DNA of 64,000 bases. Origin: Arcuatula senhousia (Eukaryota; Mollusca; Bivalvia; Mytilida; Mytilidae). Under the pieces are notes generated by a model. The model was not told where the DNA came from and did not search any database. It saw only the letters and a list, made by a program, of their open reading frames with translations. The stretch is from assembly GCA_963971305.1 (NCBI GenBank), contig OZ020304.1:4278001-4342000 (forward strand), written 5' to 3'. Shown piece after piece: positions 23,450 through 34,696 of this stretch; within the stretch, counting starts at the first letter, position 1; each line of letters opens with the position of its first letter. The translations under genes and the position numbers were made by a program.

Positions 23450-24448
23450 GAAAATTTCATGATATGAAGTTTAGCATCTTTGGTTCCATAAGTGTCACAT
23501 CCTATCAGTAGATGTCCATCATGAGTAAGGAAATAAGATTCTCTTGTCTGTTGTGTTAATGAATGTCACTAATTGTCCTGTATTGTCTAAGATATGTAGT
23601 GCATTACTGTCAGGATCTGCTACAATGACCCTGTCTGCTGGAGTGGTCGCTATATATATAGGTCCGAATTGGAAATCTCTGTTGATATCAGGATGTCCTG
23701 TGTACCTGGTAATTACATGTCCATCTCTATCCAGGACAATATCACTACCATCATCATCAGGATCTAAGTCCACCACATGTATGTATCCATTAGATGTGCT
23801 GGTTATGCTCCTTGGATAGGTGAAGATTGGTTGGGTGTATTGATCATGTTTATAGATATCAACCCTGGTCCCTTTGTTGTCTAATACCATCACCATAACC
23901 CTGGTACCATCCCAACATCTTAAAATGACTTGGTTTTTGCTGTTGATGTGGACAGCTTTGGATGTATATGGACTTACATCAAAGTCTGAATCAGTGACTT
24001 CATATGTCTCTGTGTCTAGAAGTCTGAGTCTAGATTCATCAATAGATAGAAATATTTTGTTCTGAGACAGTCTTGCCATGTCAAACACCTTCATGTTGAT
24101 CCTGTTTATTATTGTCAAGTCCTGATCCTGTAGCTGTATGTGGTACAGGACACCATCATTATAACACCCAATCCATAACTTATCTCCTTGGTCTTGGAGT
24201 ACATGTTATGTTTTTACACTAAATATCTCAAACTTTTTCCCAATATCCTTGATATACATTACACTGTGGTCAGACTTTTCTTTTAGATGTTGATGTCTAC
24301 AGTTTTCACACAGGAGAAGATCACACTGTAAACATTTACTTGTTATTGTCATTCCCGTCTTACAAAGTCCAGTACGACATCCTATAGGAAACTGTTCTTG
24401 ATTACTTATAGCAACTTGTGCTGTTTGTTTAGATGGTGAAGATCCCAT
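23450..24448 (-). pseudogene. B-box/propeller gene, array copy 5 (two deletions)
   Basis: Start at 24448 with a Cx4C-type B-box. Near 24200 about 24 bases are missing relative to copy 6; the frame is kept but the junction creates a stop at 24206-24208. The frame then continues from 24118 to 23519, where a further deletion of about 14 bases shifts it into a stop. Homology resumes to the normal end at 23450 with a TYGTK-type C-terminus. This is a clear pseudogene, although the first 80 codons (B-box with myristoylation signal) could still be translated. Confidence 0.8.
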
Positions 24449-24474
24449 GATAGAAAACCGTTTTATTCTACATG

Positions 24475-24482
24475 TTTATATA
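24475..24482 (-). promoter_or_regulatory. TATA-like motif, copy 5
   Basis: Same TATATAAA motif and flanks as copies 3 and 6, 27 bases before the ATG of this pseudogene. Confidence 0.33.
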
Positions 24483-24499
24483 CAATATACCAATATAAA

Positions 24500-25048
24500 T
24501 TGCTATAAGGATTTTTTTGGCACACTGCATAGCAAGTTATGAACATAGAAAGTAGATATAAGACATTTTCTCAAGCTACTGAATTTAAAAAGAATGGGTT
24601 CAGTGGTTATTATTTGTTTATACTCTGAAAAGTTTTAATTTATTAGTGTCAATTATTTACATATCAATGCCATATGGTGTTATATTGCAAATCAAGTTTT
24701 CATATGAAAAGTTTGTAATAGATATTTGAAAATGTGTTCAGCCATTTATTAAAAAGTGACAATTTGAAAAATATCTTTTATCTTGAACAAAACAATACTT
24801 TGTTTTAACTCAACTAATCATAACTTTTTTATGGTAATCTTTTTACAACAATTAAAAATGAATTTTTTAATCTCTTAGGTTGTATATACATAGGGTAATG
24901 TTTTTGACTGGTCTGTTTGTCCGACAGAATGGAAAGCATTAGATGAAACTTGGCATGCAAGACGTGAACTATATTTAATTAGGCATATATATTACCATGA
25001 TGTTTCCATTCACAAAATTTTGTTGAAGTTTTTAGTTAGAATGTAAAC
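24500..25048. other. Unit DNA upstream of copy 5
   Basis: Nearly identical to 12310-12850. It ends at GTAAAC, where the DIRS-like element begins. Confidence 0.5.
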
Positions 25049-25099
25049 TTGAAATTTTTAGGATTAAAATTTATATTAATTAAATAAATACTTACCATC

Positions 25100-25222
25100 A
25101 TAAATTTTGATATCTATCGATCTGGATCTAGCGGCTAACCGGAAACCATGTAAAAAACACCCCTCTGGATCCTCATCACTTCCCACCTTGCGCATGCGCA
25201 ACTGTGATACTTCCTTCTTTTG
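25100..25222. repeat. Inverted terminal repeat of the deleted DIRS-like element (3' side)
   Basis: CATAAATTTTGATATCTATC through GTTGCGCATGCGCAA's complement region to CTGTGATACTTC. It is inverted at 28496-28620 with only a few differences. A perfect palindrome TTGCGCATGCGCAA sits in each copy. Confidence 0.88.
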
Positions 25223-25282
25223 ACGTGGTAAAAAGCCATAGAAGGGAGATGAAGGGGAGGCCAAAAAAGGGGTGGGACCTCT

Positions 25283-25380
25283 AATTTATGAAGGTAAGTA
25301 TTTATTTAATTAATATTAATTTTAATCCTAAAAATTACAAATTAATAGCAATAAATACATTCCCTTCATAAATTTTGATA
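25283..25380. repeat. Internal complementary region of the deleted DIRS-like element
   Basis: The half up to 25340 is the reverse complement of the element's outer end at 25049-25095. The half from 25341 is the reverse complement of the outer end at 28600-28642. The join at 25340/25341 therefore has the sequence of a junction between the two element ends, as proposed for DIRS circular intermediates. Confidence 0.84.
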
Positions 25381-26849
25381 AACAGAATTTATCTTAAGGC
25401 TGAATCCCCCGAAGGAGGAAAAATTACTTTCTGTGAAGTAACCAGAGGACCCAAAGAATATAAAGTATCCGCATGCAATGGCATCATAAATTGTCAGATT
25501 GGAATCTGGTGGGTCTAGAGATAAACCTGTTCGAAGGTTTTCCCTCTGTAACCACCATTGAAGATGTGGCAACAGACGTGGTAGCACAGGAACTTGAGCT
25601 TCCCACAACTGAGACCTTGGGTGCCAAAACTCGAGAAGATACCATTGAAGGGGACGAATATGAAGACGTCCCAATGGTACTACATCCATCAAGGAAATAA
25701 GAAAGCCTATCAGTTGAAGAAACTGACGAGCTGGAACTGAGGATGCTCGACACAGATTGGACACAAGAAGGGTCAATTTGTCTAATTTCTCTAGTGGAGG
25801 ACAGACAAGACCCAGATCTGTCCGAAAGTGTTCCCCAAGGAAAATGAAATCTTGGGAAGGAATTCGGATTTTTCCCATGAAATCAGAAAGCCCAGACTCA
25901 GAAGAAGTTTGATAACTGAAACAGTCTGGTGCTGAAGAAGGGAGCAAGAATAATTCTTGATAAGAGAGTCGTCTAGGTAAGTGTGGATGAAAACTGACTG
26001 GACATGAAGATGGGATACCACAGTCTGAAAAACCTTGGTGAACACCAGAGGTGGAGTTGACAGGCCAAAGGGCATCGCCTTGAAGGCATAAACTTTGCTG
26101 TTCCACACTAGACGAAGATATTTCCGGAAACCCACTGAAATTGGGATGTGAAAGTAGGCGTCCGTGAGGTCCAGAGAAGTCGTCCACATGTTCGTATGGA
26201 GGGAGGACCTGATTGACCGATTTGTCTCCATCTTGAAATGAGGGATAACAAGAAAGCGATTTAGGACTGAAAGATCCAACACGGGTCTCATCGTCTTGTT
26301 CTTTTTGGGAACAAGGAACAGACGGGAATAAAACCCTAGACCGTAAGGTTGACTGACTTCTTCCAACACACCTTTCTGGAGCAGAGAAAGAACTTCTTGT
26401 TGTAAGAGAAGATTTTTCTGAATATCTCGAGTCGTGGAAAGATCTATTGGAACAGAAGAGAGAGGAGGGTGTTCTGAGAACTGAAGCTGAAGACCCCTCC
26501 GAAGTACCGAAAGAACCCACTTGTCTGAAGTGACTTCCTCCCACTGAGGAATGAAGTGGGAAAGTCTGCCCCCGACTGGAAGAAGAGGACAAGGAAGAGG
26601 AAACTCCTGTGGACTCGGTACAAATGGAGGGGGAAGCAAGTCAAAAACCCTGTTTCTTTCCCTTCCCAAATTTGGATTTCCTATAATTAACAGGTTGGGA
26701 AGAAGAGGAAGAAACAGACTTGGGTTCAAAAGGTCTCTTGCGCTGAGCAGACTGTGCGTGAGAAGCAGGAGGAGCCTTAGCTTGAGCAGGTTGATAAGGC
26801 TGGGGAGTTGTAGTAACTTTCCTCCTCCCCTCAGAGACCTGGACATCAA
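25366..26849 (-). pseudogene. DIRS-like reverse transcriptase, frameshifted and truncated
   Basis: In the frame 26849-25791 the RT motifs appear in order: FLVPKKNKTMRPVLDLS, then SLDLTDAYFHIPI, then PFGLS, then the catalytic YLDDS. A one-base shift near 25857 moves the homology into the frame 26592-25366, which continues with the thumb-like region typical of DIRS/Ngaro elements (Pro-Ala-Arg-Gln-Phe-Leu-Gln-Leu-Ile-Gly). The RNase H domain stops after its first strand and runs into the internal complementary region. Confidence 0.82.
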
Positions 26850-28395
26850 CCTTAACAGTAGGTGGTTCCTTGAGTAACTCTTCTCGGAGAGTTTTCAAGG
26901 ACATACCAAAGAGAGAACCCTGATCCAAAGGAGAAAACAACAGGGATTCTTTCAAAGACTCAGAGACAGAGGACTTGTCTAAAATGTCTTGTCTCTTAGC
27001 AAGAGCAAAATTACAAAGAGTACCCAAAACCATAGGTTGGGCAGCACCTAAACATTTGTCCACTTGCAAAAGGAGTGATTTTATCTCAGTAAAATCTTCT
27101 CCCTTATCCTTAAGTAGAGAACCAACTGCTGCAAGAAAATGCTCAGCTGTCTGCAGAGAACGAGAAGCAATCCTAAGATTGTTTTCGGACTTATAGTAAG
27201 ATGACTGAGAAAGTCTCAGGCCATCAACCAACCTAGAATGTAAGAGAGAAGTAAAAGATCTCTCGCAAGTAGGAGGGTGAGAAGCCAAGGGAGCATCATG
27301 AATATCATACTCTTTGGCGCGAATCATACCACCAGGAAAGCTCAAAGGTCCAAAGGAAAATTTTACACCAGGACCAGAAGCTGAAAACTTGGAAGATTTG
27401 TTCTCTTCCAAAGAAGCATTGATAACCGACAAAGAGTTCTTGAAATGGCTAGAAGCCGGGAAAGAAGAATAACCTTTCACCTCTGGTTTAACCATACCAG
27501 AACAAGACTGGAAATCAGAAGGGTTTGCGGAGCGTTTGGTGGGGGAGGCCATAGGAATGTCAGAATTCCTCCTGACCTCGTAAACCCTACTCCGCAAGCC
27601 AGCAAAGGAGACAGGAGGCGTTTCTTCTCGAGAAACCAACTCCTGCTCCTCAGCTTCTACAACCTCATCTGGAGCATCAGGCGCAGTATCAGATTCATCT
27701 TCTAAAAACTGGGCCTCTTGAATCCTAGGAGCCAAGGAAACAGAGTCATCAAAGTCAGGCAATTGCAAGGGCTGAGAGCCAGAACAAGGTGGCCGAGATG
27801 ACTGAGGTTGGGGAGAGAGAGGAGACTGAAAACTACCTACCTGTCTCTTCTCTAAGTTGTCAAGTCTACTGCCCACTTCTAAAAAATTAGCATTGACAGT
27901 AGCACTTAAGGTATGAATACTGGTCGTAAGTTTCTTTATTTCCTCGCTAAAGGAGGGCTCTAAAGAAGACCTACTATTGGATCCTTGATGAGACCACACT
28001 GACTGGGTGGCATATGGATCAAAAGGGGGTCCATGAAAAGGCATAGGGTAAGCAAAAGGGGCAGGCCATCTAGACCTGTGAAAAGCATCACTCCTAGGCC
28101 CAAAGGGAAACGACTCATGAACACTGGTGGATACTGTAGATGGAACTGAATCCACTGGTCTAGATAAAGTGTGCGTAACCCTAGGTAAAGACACTCTTAA
28201 AGTAGCGGAGCTTGAAGTCCTGACAGGGGAAGACACCTGAACAGGAGGGACACTACTAGAAGGGGTGTTCAAAAAATGTTCAGGAAGCACATGGAGAGGA
28301 TTGCCCCAGAAATCATCTGGACCTGTGGCTGGTTGCCAGGGCCAAAAACCACTCATATTATCTTGATCAAATGGTGGTAGTTGATTGTTATCCAT
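26641..28395 (-). CDS. Gag-like protein of the deleted DIRS-like element
   Basis: The open frame reaches up to 28608 inside the terminal repeat; the first plausible start is the Met at 28395 (Met-Asp-Asn-Asn-Gln), giving 584 residues. The N-terminal third is rich in Pro and Ser. A basic tail (Arg-Lys-Arg-Pro-Phe-Glu, then Gly-Lys-Gly-Lys-Lys-Gln) may bind nucleic acid. Position just after the 5' terminal repeat and before RT identifies it as Gag; no domain was recognised directly. The frame is intact and overlaps the start of the RT frame. Confidence 0.68.
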   Translation of the reverse strand: MDNNQLPPFDQDNMSGFWPWQPATGPDDFWGNPLHVLPEHFLNTPSSSVPPVQVSSPVRTSSSATLRVSLPRVTHTLSRPVDSVPSTVSTSVHESFPFGPRSDAFHRSRWPAPFAYPMPFHGPPFDPYATQSVWSHQGSNSRSSLEPSFSEEIKKLTTSIHTLSATVNANFLEVGSRLDNLEKRQVGSFQSPLSPQPQSSRPPCSGSQPLQLPDFDDSVSLAPRIQEAQFLEDESDTAPDAPDEVVEAEEQELVSREETPPVSFAGLRSRVYEVRRNSDIPMASPTKRSANPSDFQSCSGMVKPEVKGYSSFPASSHFKNSLSVINASLEENKSSKFSASGPGVKFSFGPLSFPGGMIRAKEYDIHDAPLASHPPTCERSFTSLLHSRLVDGLRLSQSSYYKSENNLRIASRSLQTAEHFLAAVGSLLKDKGEDFTEIKSLLLQVDKCLGAAQPMVLGTLCNFALAKRQDILDKSSVSESLKESLLFSPLDQGSLFGMSLKTLREELLKEPPTVKVDVQVSEGRRKVTTTPQPYQPAQAKAPPASHAQSAQRKRPFEPKSVSSSSSQPVNYRKSKFGKGKKQGF

Positions 28396-28495
28396 GACAA
28401 TACCTGATGAACTCACAATAATCAAAGTAACACTAAATAACGCAAAGAAATTTTTCCTCGATGCAAAAAAGCCGCTGTTTTCCACAAAACCCGAA

Positions 28496-28642
28496 AAAAG
28501 AAGTATCACAGTTGCGCATGCGCAAGGTGGGAAGTGATGAGGATCCAGAGGGGTATGTTTTTTACATGGTTTCCGGTTAGCCGCTAGATCCAGATCGATA
28601 GATATCAAAATTTATGAAGGGAATGTATTTATTGCTATTAAT
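28496..28642. repeat. Inverted terminal repeat and 5' end of the deleted DIRS-like element
   Basis: Mirror of 25100-25222, extended by TATGAAGGGAATGTATTTAT to ATTAAT at the outer end. The outer extension is complementary to the 25341-25380 half of the internal region. Confidence 0.86.
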
Positions 28643-29235
28643 ATTTGGTATGCAAGAATGCAAGAATTACACCATATGTAGATGTTTATGTTATTGAGTA
28701 TATTATTCTATAATAATTCCTCAAGGCAATTAATGGAACACATGTAGTATGTCAGCATGCTCACTCTGACCTTGTTATAATATCATAGTAAAAAATTTAA
28801 CAGAAAAATGAAAAATTAAAAAAAATCATTCCTTGAATTTTAAACAGCAATAAGAGAGCAAAATAAAGCTCTTGACAGTATTAAGTTTTCAAAATTGCAC
28901 ATGATTTAAAATATTAGGGAAACAAAACCTTTCCTGGAACTGTCATATTTTCTGAATTAGTCTTCAGAAAAAGTCCAGTTTCATGACAGCAAGTAAAGTA
29001 GTTTTTTTATCTCAAACATTATACATTTTATGAGCTATTTACAATCCATATCTATGGACTACATTAAGATTAATAAATTAAATATAATACATATCCAAAG
29101 ATAGTAAATGCCAAACACTTTATGAATATGAGGAGCAGAACAATAAACCCCAAAAGGCAGAAACTGAAAACCAAATAATGAACAAGATCAACATATGTCC
29201 TATAGGGGTAGGATGGACCTTGGGGTTTTGATAGT
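28643..29235. other. Unit DNA right of the DIRS-like insertion
   Basis: Continues the unit exactly where 25048 stopped (compare 12854-13450). No gene. Confidence 0.55.
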
Positions 29236-30304
29236 TATGGCCCGACCACGTATGTGGATCGGACATATAGTTTTACCCTTGTCCGTCCGTCCGTCCGTAC
29301 CTCCGTACATCCGTACGTCCGTACGTACATCCGTCCGTAACACTCTGGTTAAGTTCTTGGTTAAGGTCCATTACTCGGATACTAGATGTTGGGGGTCAAC
29401 GATATTTCACCACCAGATGGGTCTTGGGTAGGGCTACACCACCCACAAGAAATTAGGTCACTGTGACCTATATTTTATGCATGAACGACTTCGGTTAAGT
29501 TCTTGGTTAAGGTCCATAACTTGGATACTAGATGTTGGGGGTCAATGATATTTCACTACTAGATGTGTCTTAGGTAAGGTGACACCACCCACTAGAAATG
29601 AGGTCACTGTGACCTATATTTTACACATGAATGACTTCGGTTAAGTTCTTGGTTAAGGTCCATAACTTGGATACTAGATGTTGGGGGTCAATGATATTTC
29701 ACTACTAGATGTGTCTTAGGTAAGGTGACACCACCCACTAGAAATAAGGTCACTGTGACCTATATTTTACGCATGAATGAACTTGGTTTAGTTCTTGGTT
29801 AAGGTCCATATCTCAGATACTACATGTTGATGGTCAATGGTATTTCACCACTAGATGTGTCTTGGGTAACATGACACCACCCAATAAAAATTAGGTCACT
29901 GTGATCTATATTTTATGCATGAACGACTTCGGTTAAGTTCTTGGTTAAGGTCCATAACTTGGATACTAGATGTTGGGGGTCAATGATATTTCACCACTAG
30001 ATGTGTCTTGGGTAAAGTGACACCATCCACTAGAAATGAGGTCACTGTGACCTATATTTTACGCATGAATGACTTTGGTTAAGGTCCATATCTTGAATAC
30101 TACATGTTAGGGGGCAATAATATTTCACTTCTCGATGAGTCTTGGTACATGGCACCACCCATCAGAAATAAGGTCACAGCGACCTATATTTTACACATGA
30201 ACACTTTTGATCAATTTCTTGGTAAAGGTCCATATCCCAGGTTGAGGGTCAATGATATTTCAAGAACGGGAGGGCCATCCTGTGGCTCATAGACACATTA
30301 TCTA
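29236..30304. mobile_element. Non-autonomous element built on a 146-bp tandem repeat
   Basis: Inserted in unit DNA: the uninterrupted site GTTTTGATAATTTTGAAATC is at about 13441. Begins GGCCCGACCACGTATGTGG and GTCCGTCCGTCC, ends GGCTCATAGACACATTATCT. Inside, TTAAGTTCTTGGTTAAGG or variants start near 29349, 29494, 29641, 29787, 29933, 30079 and 30211, a period near 146. Each unit carries AGGTCACTGTGACCTATATT, which contains the palindrome AGGTCACTGTGACCT. No ORF spans it. Confidence 0.72.
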
Positions 30305-31374
30305 GTTTTGAAATCTGAACCTGATAATTTAAAGCTTTGATGTGTTATTCAACACAAAAGTGTTGATGCTTGAGTGGGCTTACCTCAAAAACACATTGAT
30401 AATTGAAGACTGTAATGATACAGGCACTTCTAAATAATTGTGGGTTGAACCAGGTTTTATGGGCCTTACCTTCCTCCTTATTGAAAAAGTCTGTAGTTAG
30501 ATACAATTGGATAGTGAGGTCACCATATAGCCAGAAACTAATAAAAGCAGTAACAAATCATATCCTCTGGTGAAGATGAATGGTTCAGATACTGGCTATG
30601 AAACTTGTTTCTGCATGGATAAGCACTTCAAATTTTGAAAAAGTCAAGTCAATTCCCTCTTTATGACAATAATGTGTAAGGAGGTGAGCTTCTTAATCGA
30701 TACATTACCTATGTTTCTTAGAAGCAGTTATGGTACACCATTTATATGGTATGCAGTTCATTAGCATCAGTACAGATTAATTTAAAAAGCTTGAGTTGTT
30801 TCATCTATATGCTACCGCAGTCATGGTCTACTGACTTTGAGATTTTATACTGATTTGGCCAATGTTATTTAACTTTTTTTTTCTTGCATCGTTTTTATTT
30901 GAACAGGCAAGACATATCTCTGTTTTAACAGTTTGTTGTGAATTTTAAGGAACACATTCATGTTTAATATAATCCATGTCAAAATTTTTAATCTTTAAGT
31001 ATCAAACCAAATGTTGAACAAGTTGTTCTCTCCTCAAGATAGGAACTTTTTTGCTTTGTGGTTTTTGATAACAGAACCATAAAAAAATTAGAATTTAAAA
31101 CAAACATAAAACATTCTGAAGCATGTGATTTAGTATTAAGAAATATCAGAACTCATAGGTTTCAGCACTTAAAGTTTGCTTTTACAATTGTCTATTAGAT
31201 AAAAATAAAATAAGGCAAAAACACATTGATAATTGAAGACTATAATGGTATGAGCATTTCTAAAGAATTGTGGTTTGAACCAGGTTGTATGGGCCTTACC
31301 TTCCTCCTTATTGAAAAAGTCAGTAGTTAGATACTATTGGATAGTGAGGTGATCATATAGCCAAAAACTAATAA
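30305..31374. other. Intergenic unit DNA
   Basis: Matches 13455-14490. At about 30595 the sequence GCTATGAAACTTGTTTCTGC differs from the plain site and looks like a scar of the TACGACCGC-family element seen at 36926 (see findings). Confidence 0.5.
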
Positions 31375-32594
31375 AAACTGTCTGTATGTCCGTCCGTCCA
31401 TCACAAAGTTTGTCAGTTCAACTCCTCTGAATCTACAGAACCAAATTCAAAGAAACTTAGTATACAGGAAGAACACCATATGTAGTAGTGCATATTACCA
31501 GGAGATTTTGGTCCTCAAATTTTAGTGGGAGTTATGACCCTTTGAACTTAGAAATTTGCTGAAAATCATCATTGTCATCTTCTTAGAGCGACTCCTTTGA
31601 AATTACTGAGGCAAATTCAACGAAACTTGGTATATAGGAAGTACACCATTTGTAGCTGTGCAGAGAATTTTGATTTCAAAAGTTTTGTGGGAGTTATGGC
31701 CTTTTTAACTTAGAACTTTTGGGGGGAAACAGGGGGGGGCATCGTTTTTGCAGGCAAAAACAAACTTTAATTTTGATTATTTCTACCTGTTTCCTAAGAT
31801 CTTTTCACCATGTCACTGATGTTATTGTTTAGGCACAGGATATGGTTACAGCAAATTTGGGCAAAACCGTAACAATAAGAAATTCTAATTGTTACCGCAA
31901 AGATCAAAATTGGGAACGGATGACAGGACGGAGACCAAATCATTTACAATTTTTACAATAAGAATTTTCTTATAAGTACTGCAAATAGATATTGTGACGA
32001 TATGAAATAAAAGTGCCATTACATTATCAATTCACGTAATACAAGCAGACAAAAATTCTAATAATCAAAATTTAACTCAAAGTAATTTTGATAACTTATG
32101 GCACATGCCATCAATAAGAACAAGCTGTACTTCTCTTTTTGTTTTAAGTATCCTATTCAGCATAAAATAACAAAAAAGGGTGGGGGAAGAAGTTTACTAT
32201 AAAATATCTTATGTTTGGTAAATCTCTAACACGAGATTCACTTTAATAATAAGTGCCATAATAATAAGAAATAATAAGAAAGATATTGTTTACTGTTTGG
32301 ACTTCTATCAAGCTGTTACTCTATGTGCTACAAGGCAATACTCATTCACTTTATTTTATAACCAATCTAGAAACAATGGTATTGGCAAAAAAAATGACAT
32401 TATAAGAAAATAATAAGAAAAATGTATGGAACAATTGAATAGTTACAAATAAAAAAAAAAGATACATGTATTCATTATATCATACCCTCTGTTAGTACCT
32501 AAATAGTTATCTTACTGTGTAGTTCCAAGGATTGAATTGTCTTTGCATAAAAACAGAAGTATATAAATGGTTTTTGCTTCTGATAATAATTGCT
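31375..32594. repeat. Tandem repeat and truncated MULE-like element downstream of copy 6
   Basis: 31375-31760 copies the roughly 180-base repeat of 14491. At about 31828 the MULE-like left arm starts (TATTGTTTA, then GGCACAGGATATGG). The inner part and right arm are mostly deleted, leaving AATAATAAGAAAGATATTG near 32270. The rest is unit DNA. Confidence 0.55.
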
Positions 32595-33638
32595 TTAAAT
32601 CCCTGAAAATTTCACTTTATGAAGTTTAGCATCCTTGGTGTTATAAGTGGAACATCCTGTCAATAGATGTTCATCATCCATGAAGGCCAGTGAGCAAGGA
32701 AGTAAGATTCCCTTGTCTTTAGTGTTAATGAATGCCACTAGTTGTCCTTTGTTGGTTAGAATATGTAGTGTATTACTGTGGGGATCTGCTACAATGACTC
32801 TGTCTGCTGGAGTAGTCACTATATAATTAGGATGGAATGGGTATTCTCTGTTGATGTCAGGATGTCCTGTGTACCTGGTGGTTACTTCACTATCCAGGAC
32901 AATAACTCTTCCTTCACCATCCAATCGATCATAGTCCACCACATGTATGCACCCATTAGAAGTACTGGTTAGTTTCCGTGGCCTAGTGAAGATTGGTTGG
33001 TTGTGTTGATCATGTTCATAGACAGCCAGTCTGGTTCCTTTGTTGTCTAGTACCATCACCATTCCCCTGGTATCATCCCAAGCTCCTATAATGACTTGGT
33101 TGTTGCTAGTGATGTGGACAGCTGAGGATATATAGGGACTTACATCGTAGACTGAATCAGTTATTTTATCTGTCTTTGTATCTAGAAGTTTCAGTCTACA
33201 TTCAAGTATAGATAGCAGTATTTTGTTCTGAGACAGTCTTTCCATGTCAAACACCTCCATGTTGATCCTGTTTATTATTGTCAAGTCTTTCTCCTGTAGC
33301 TGTATGTGGTACAGTACACCATCACTATAACTCCCAATCCATAACTTATCTCCCTGGTCTGGGAGTACACAGCCTATATAGGTCAAGTCAGTAGTGAATG
33401 TTTTTACACTAAATATTTCAAACTTCTTTCCAACATCCTTGATATACATTACATTGTGTTCAGACTTATCTTTAAGATGTTGTTTTCTACAATTTTCACA
33501 CAGGAGAAGATCACACTGTAAACATTTACTTGTTACTGTCATTCCCGTCTTACAAAGTCCAGTACGACATCCTACAGGAAACTGTTCTTGATTACTTATA
33601 GCAACTTGTGCTGTTTGTTTAGATGGTGAAGATCCCAT
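32595..33638 (-). CDS. B-box zinc-finger / NHL-like propeller protein, array copy 6 (intact)
   Basis: Intact frame of 347 residues. MGSSPSK start; Cx4C-type B-box (Gly-Cys-Arg-Thr-Gly-Leu-Cys); the remaining zinc ligands are conserved; NHL-like propeller; C-terminal loop STYNTK. Its upstream DNA matches copies 3 and 5, with a TATATAAA motif (plus-strand TTTATATA) 27-34 bases before the ATG. It is the only intact member of the Cx4C subclass in view. Confidence 0.82.
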   Translation of the reverse strand: MGSSPSKQTAQVAISNQEQFPVGCRTGLCKTGMTVTSKCLQCDLLLCENCRKQHLKDKSEHNVMYIKDVGKKFEIFSVKTFTTDLTYIGCVLPDQGDKLWIGSYSDGVLYHIQLQEKDLTIINRINMEVFDMERLSQNKILLSILECRLKLLDTKTDKITDSVYDVSPYISSAVHITSNNQVIIGAWDDTRGMVMVLDNKGTRLAVYEHDQHNQPIFTRPRKLTSTSNGCIHVVDYDRLDGEGRVIVLDSEVTTRYTGHPDINREYPFHPNYIVTTPADRVIVADPHSNTLHILTNKGQLVAFINTKDKGILLPCSLAFMDDEHLLTGCSTYNTKDAKLHKVKFSGI

Positions 33639-33664
33639 GATAGAAAACCGTTTTATTCTACATG

Positions 33665-33672
33665 TTTATATA
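33665..33672 (-). promoter_or_regulatory. TATA-like motif, copy 6
   Basis: TATATAAA on the minus strand, 27-34 bases before the ATG of the intact Cx4C-class gene. Confidence 0.35.
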
Positions 33673-33924
33673 CAATATACCAATATAAATTGCTATAAGG
33701 ATTTTTTTGGCACACTGCATAGCAAGTTATGAACATAGAAAGTAGATATAAGACATTTTCTCAAGCTACTGAATTTAAAAAGAATGTGTTCAGTAGTTAT
33801 GCTTTGTTTAATGTTTTAACTTATTAGTGTCAATTATGTACATATCATTGCCATAGGGTGTTATATTGCAAATTTTAAATATAAAAAATTCTTGATAGAT
33901 ATTTGAAAATGTTTCAGCCATTAT

Positions 33925-34335
33925 TTTAATATAGACCACGCCCACCAACGAAGGAAACCATGACGACAAGCTGTGTGTAAATTTCCAATTAACACCGGGT
34001 CAATGTCATAGTTACTTTAATGTGAAAACCAGCAACGTCATAATATATATTGTGCACAAAATCGTCAAAAATGGCAGACATTTTGTCTTGCACTACAGGT
34101 CTATGGAAAACACAAAAATGGCATATTAGAATAGAAAAAATCCATGGCCGCCCGTGGTTTATTGTCAATTTTAACATGGGTATCCATTGTTTTCGTTTAT
34201 TTTACCTCACGCTCCGCTGCGCTCCACTTCGGGTAAAATATTAATGAAAACAATGGCGGCCCATGTTTAGATCTCCAATAAACCATGGGCTGCCATGGAT
34301 AGTTTCTTAATTGTTTTATTTTTGATAACAAATTA
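33925..34335. mobile_element. Foldback element with CCATGG-rich hairpin, copy A
   Basis: Absent from the paralogous site near 12560. The right half holds a long hairpin: ATCCATGGCCGCCCGTGG-type arms and CATTGTTTTCGTTTATTTTAC pair with GAAAACAATGGCGGCCCATG and the CCATGGGCTGCCATGGAT end. Non-coding. It is related to copy B 770 bases away. Confidence 0.65.
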
Positions 34336-34696
34336 AAGTGACAATTTGAAAAATATCTTTTATCTTGAGAAAAACAATACTATGTTTTAACTTAACCAAG
34401 CATACCTTTTTAATGGTTCTTTTTACAACAATTAAAAATGATTTTTTAAATCTCTTAGGGTGTATATACATAGGTCAATACATGTAATGTTTTTGACTGG
34501 TCTGTTTGTCTGTCAGTACTGGAAGGCATTAAATGAAACATGGCATGCAAGAAGTGCACCATATTTAGTTGTGCATATTACCATGAAGTTTCCATCCACC
34601 AAATTTTGTTGAAGTTTTTAACTTGCATGTGAACATTTGGTATGCAAGAATTACACCATATGTAGATGTGTATATTAGTGAGTATATTATTCTATA

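Larger units (their letters stand above)
25049..28642 (-). mobile_element. DIRS-like retrotransposon, internally deleted
   Basis: Boundaries come from the empty paralogous site GTAAAC/ATTTGG (about 12850): the flanks at 25048 and 28643 join exactly there and no target duplication is visible, as expected for recombinase-mediated insertion. It has inverted terminal repeats and an internal complementary region (25283-25380) that pairs with both outer ends, the DIRS layout. It encodes Gag and a frameshifted RT. RNase H breaks off at its start, and the methyltransferase-like and recombinase regions are absent, so it cannot move alone. Confidence 0.88.
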
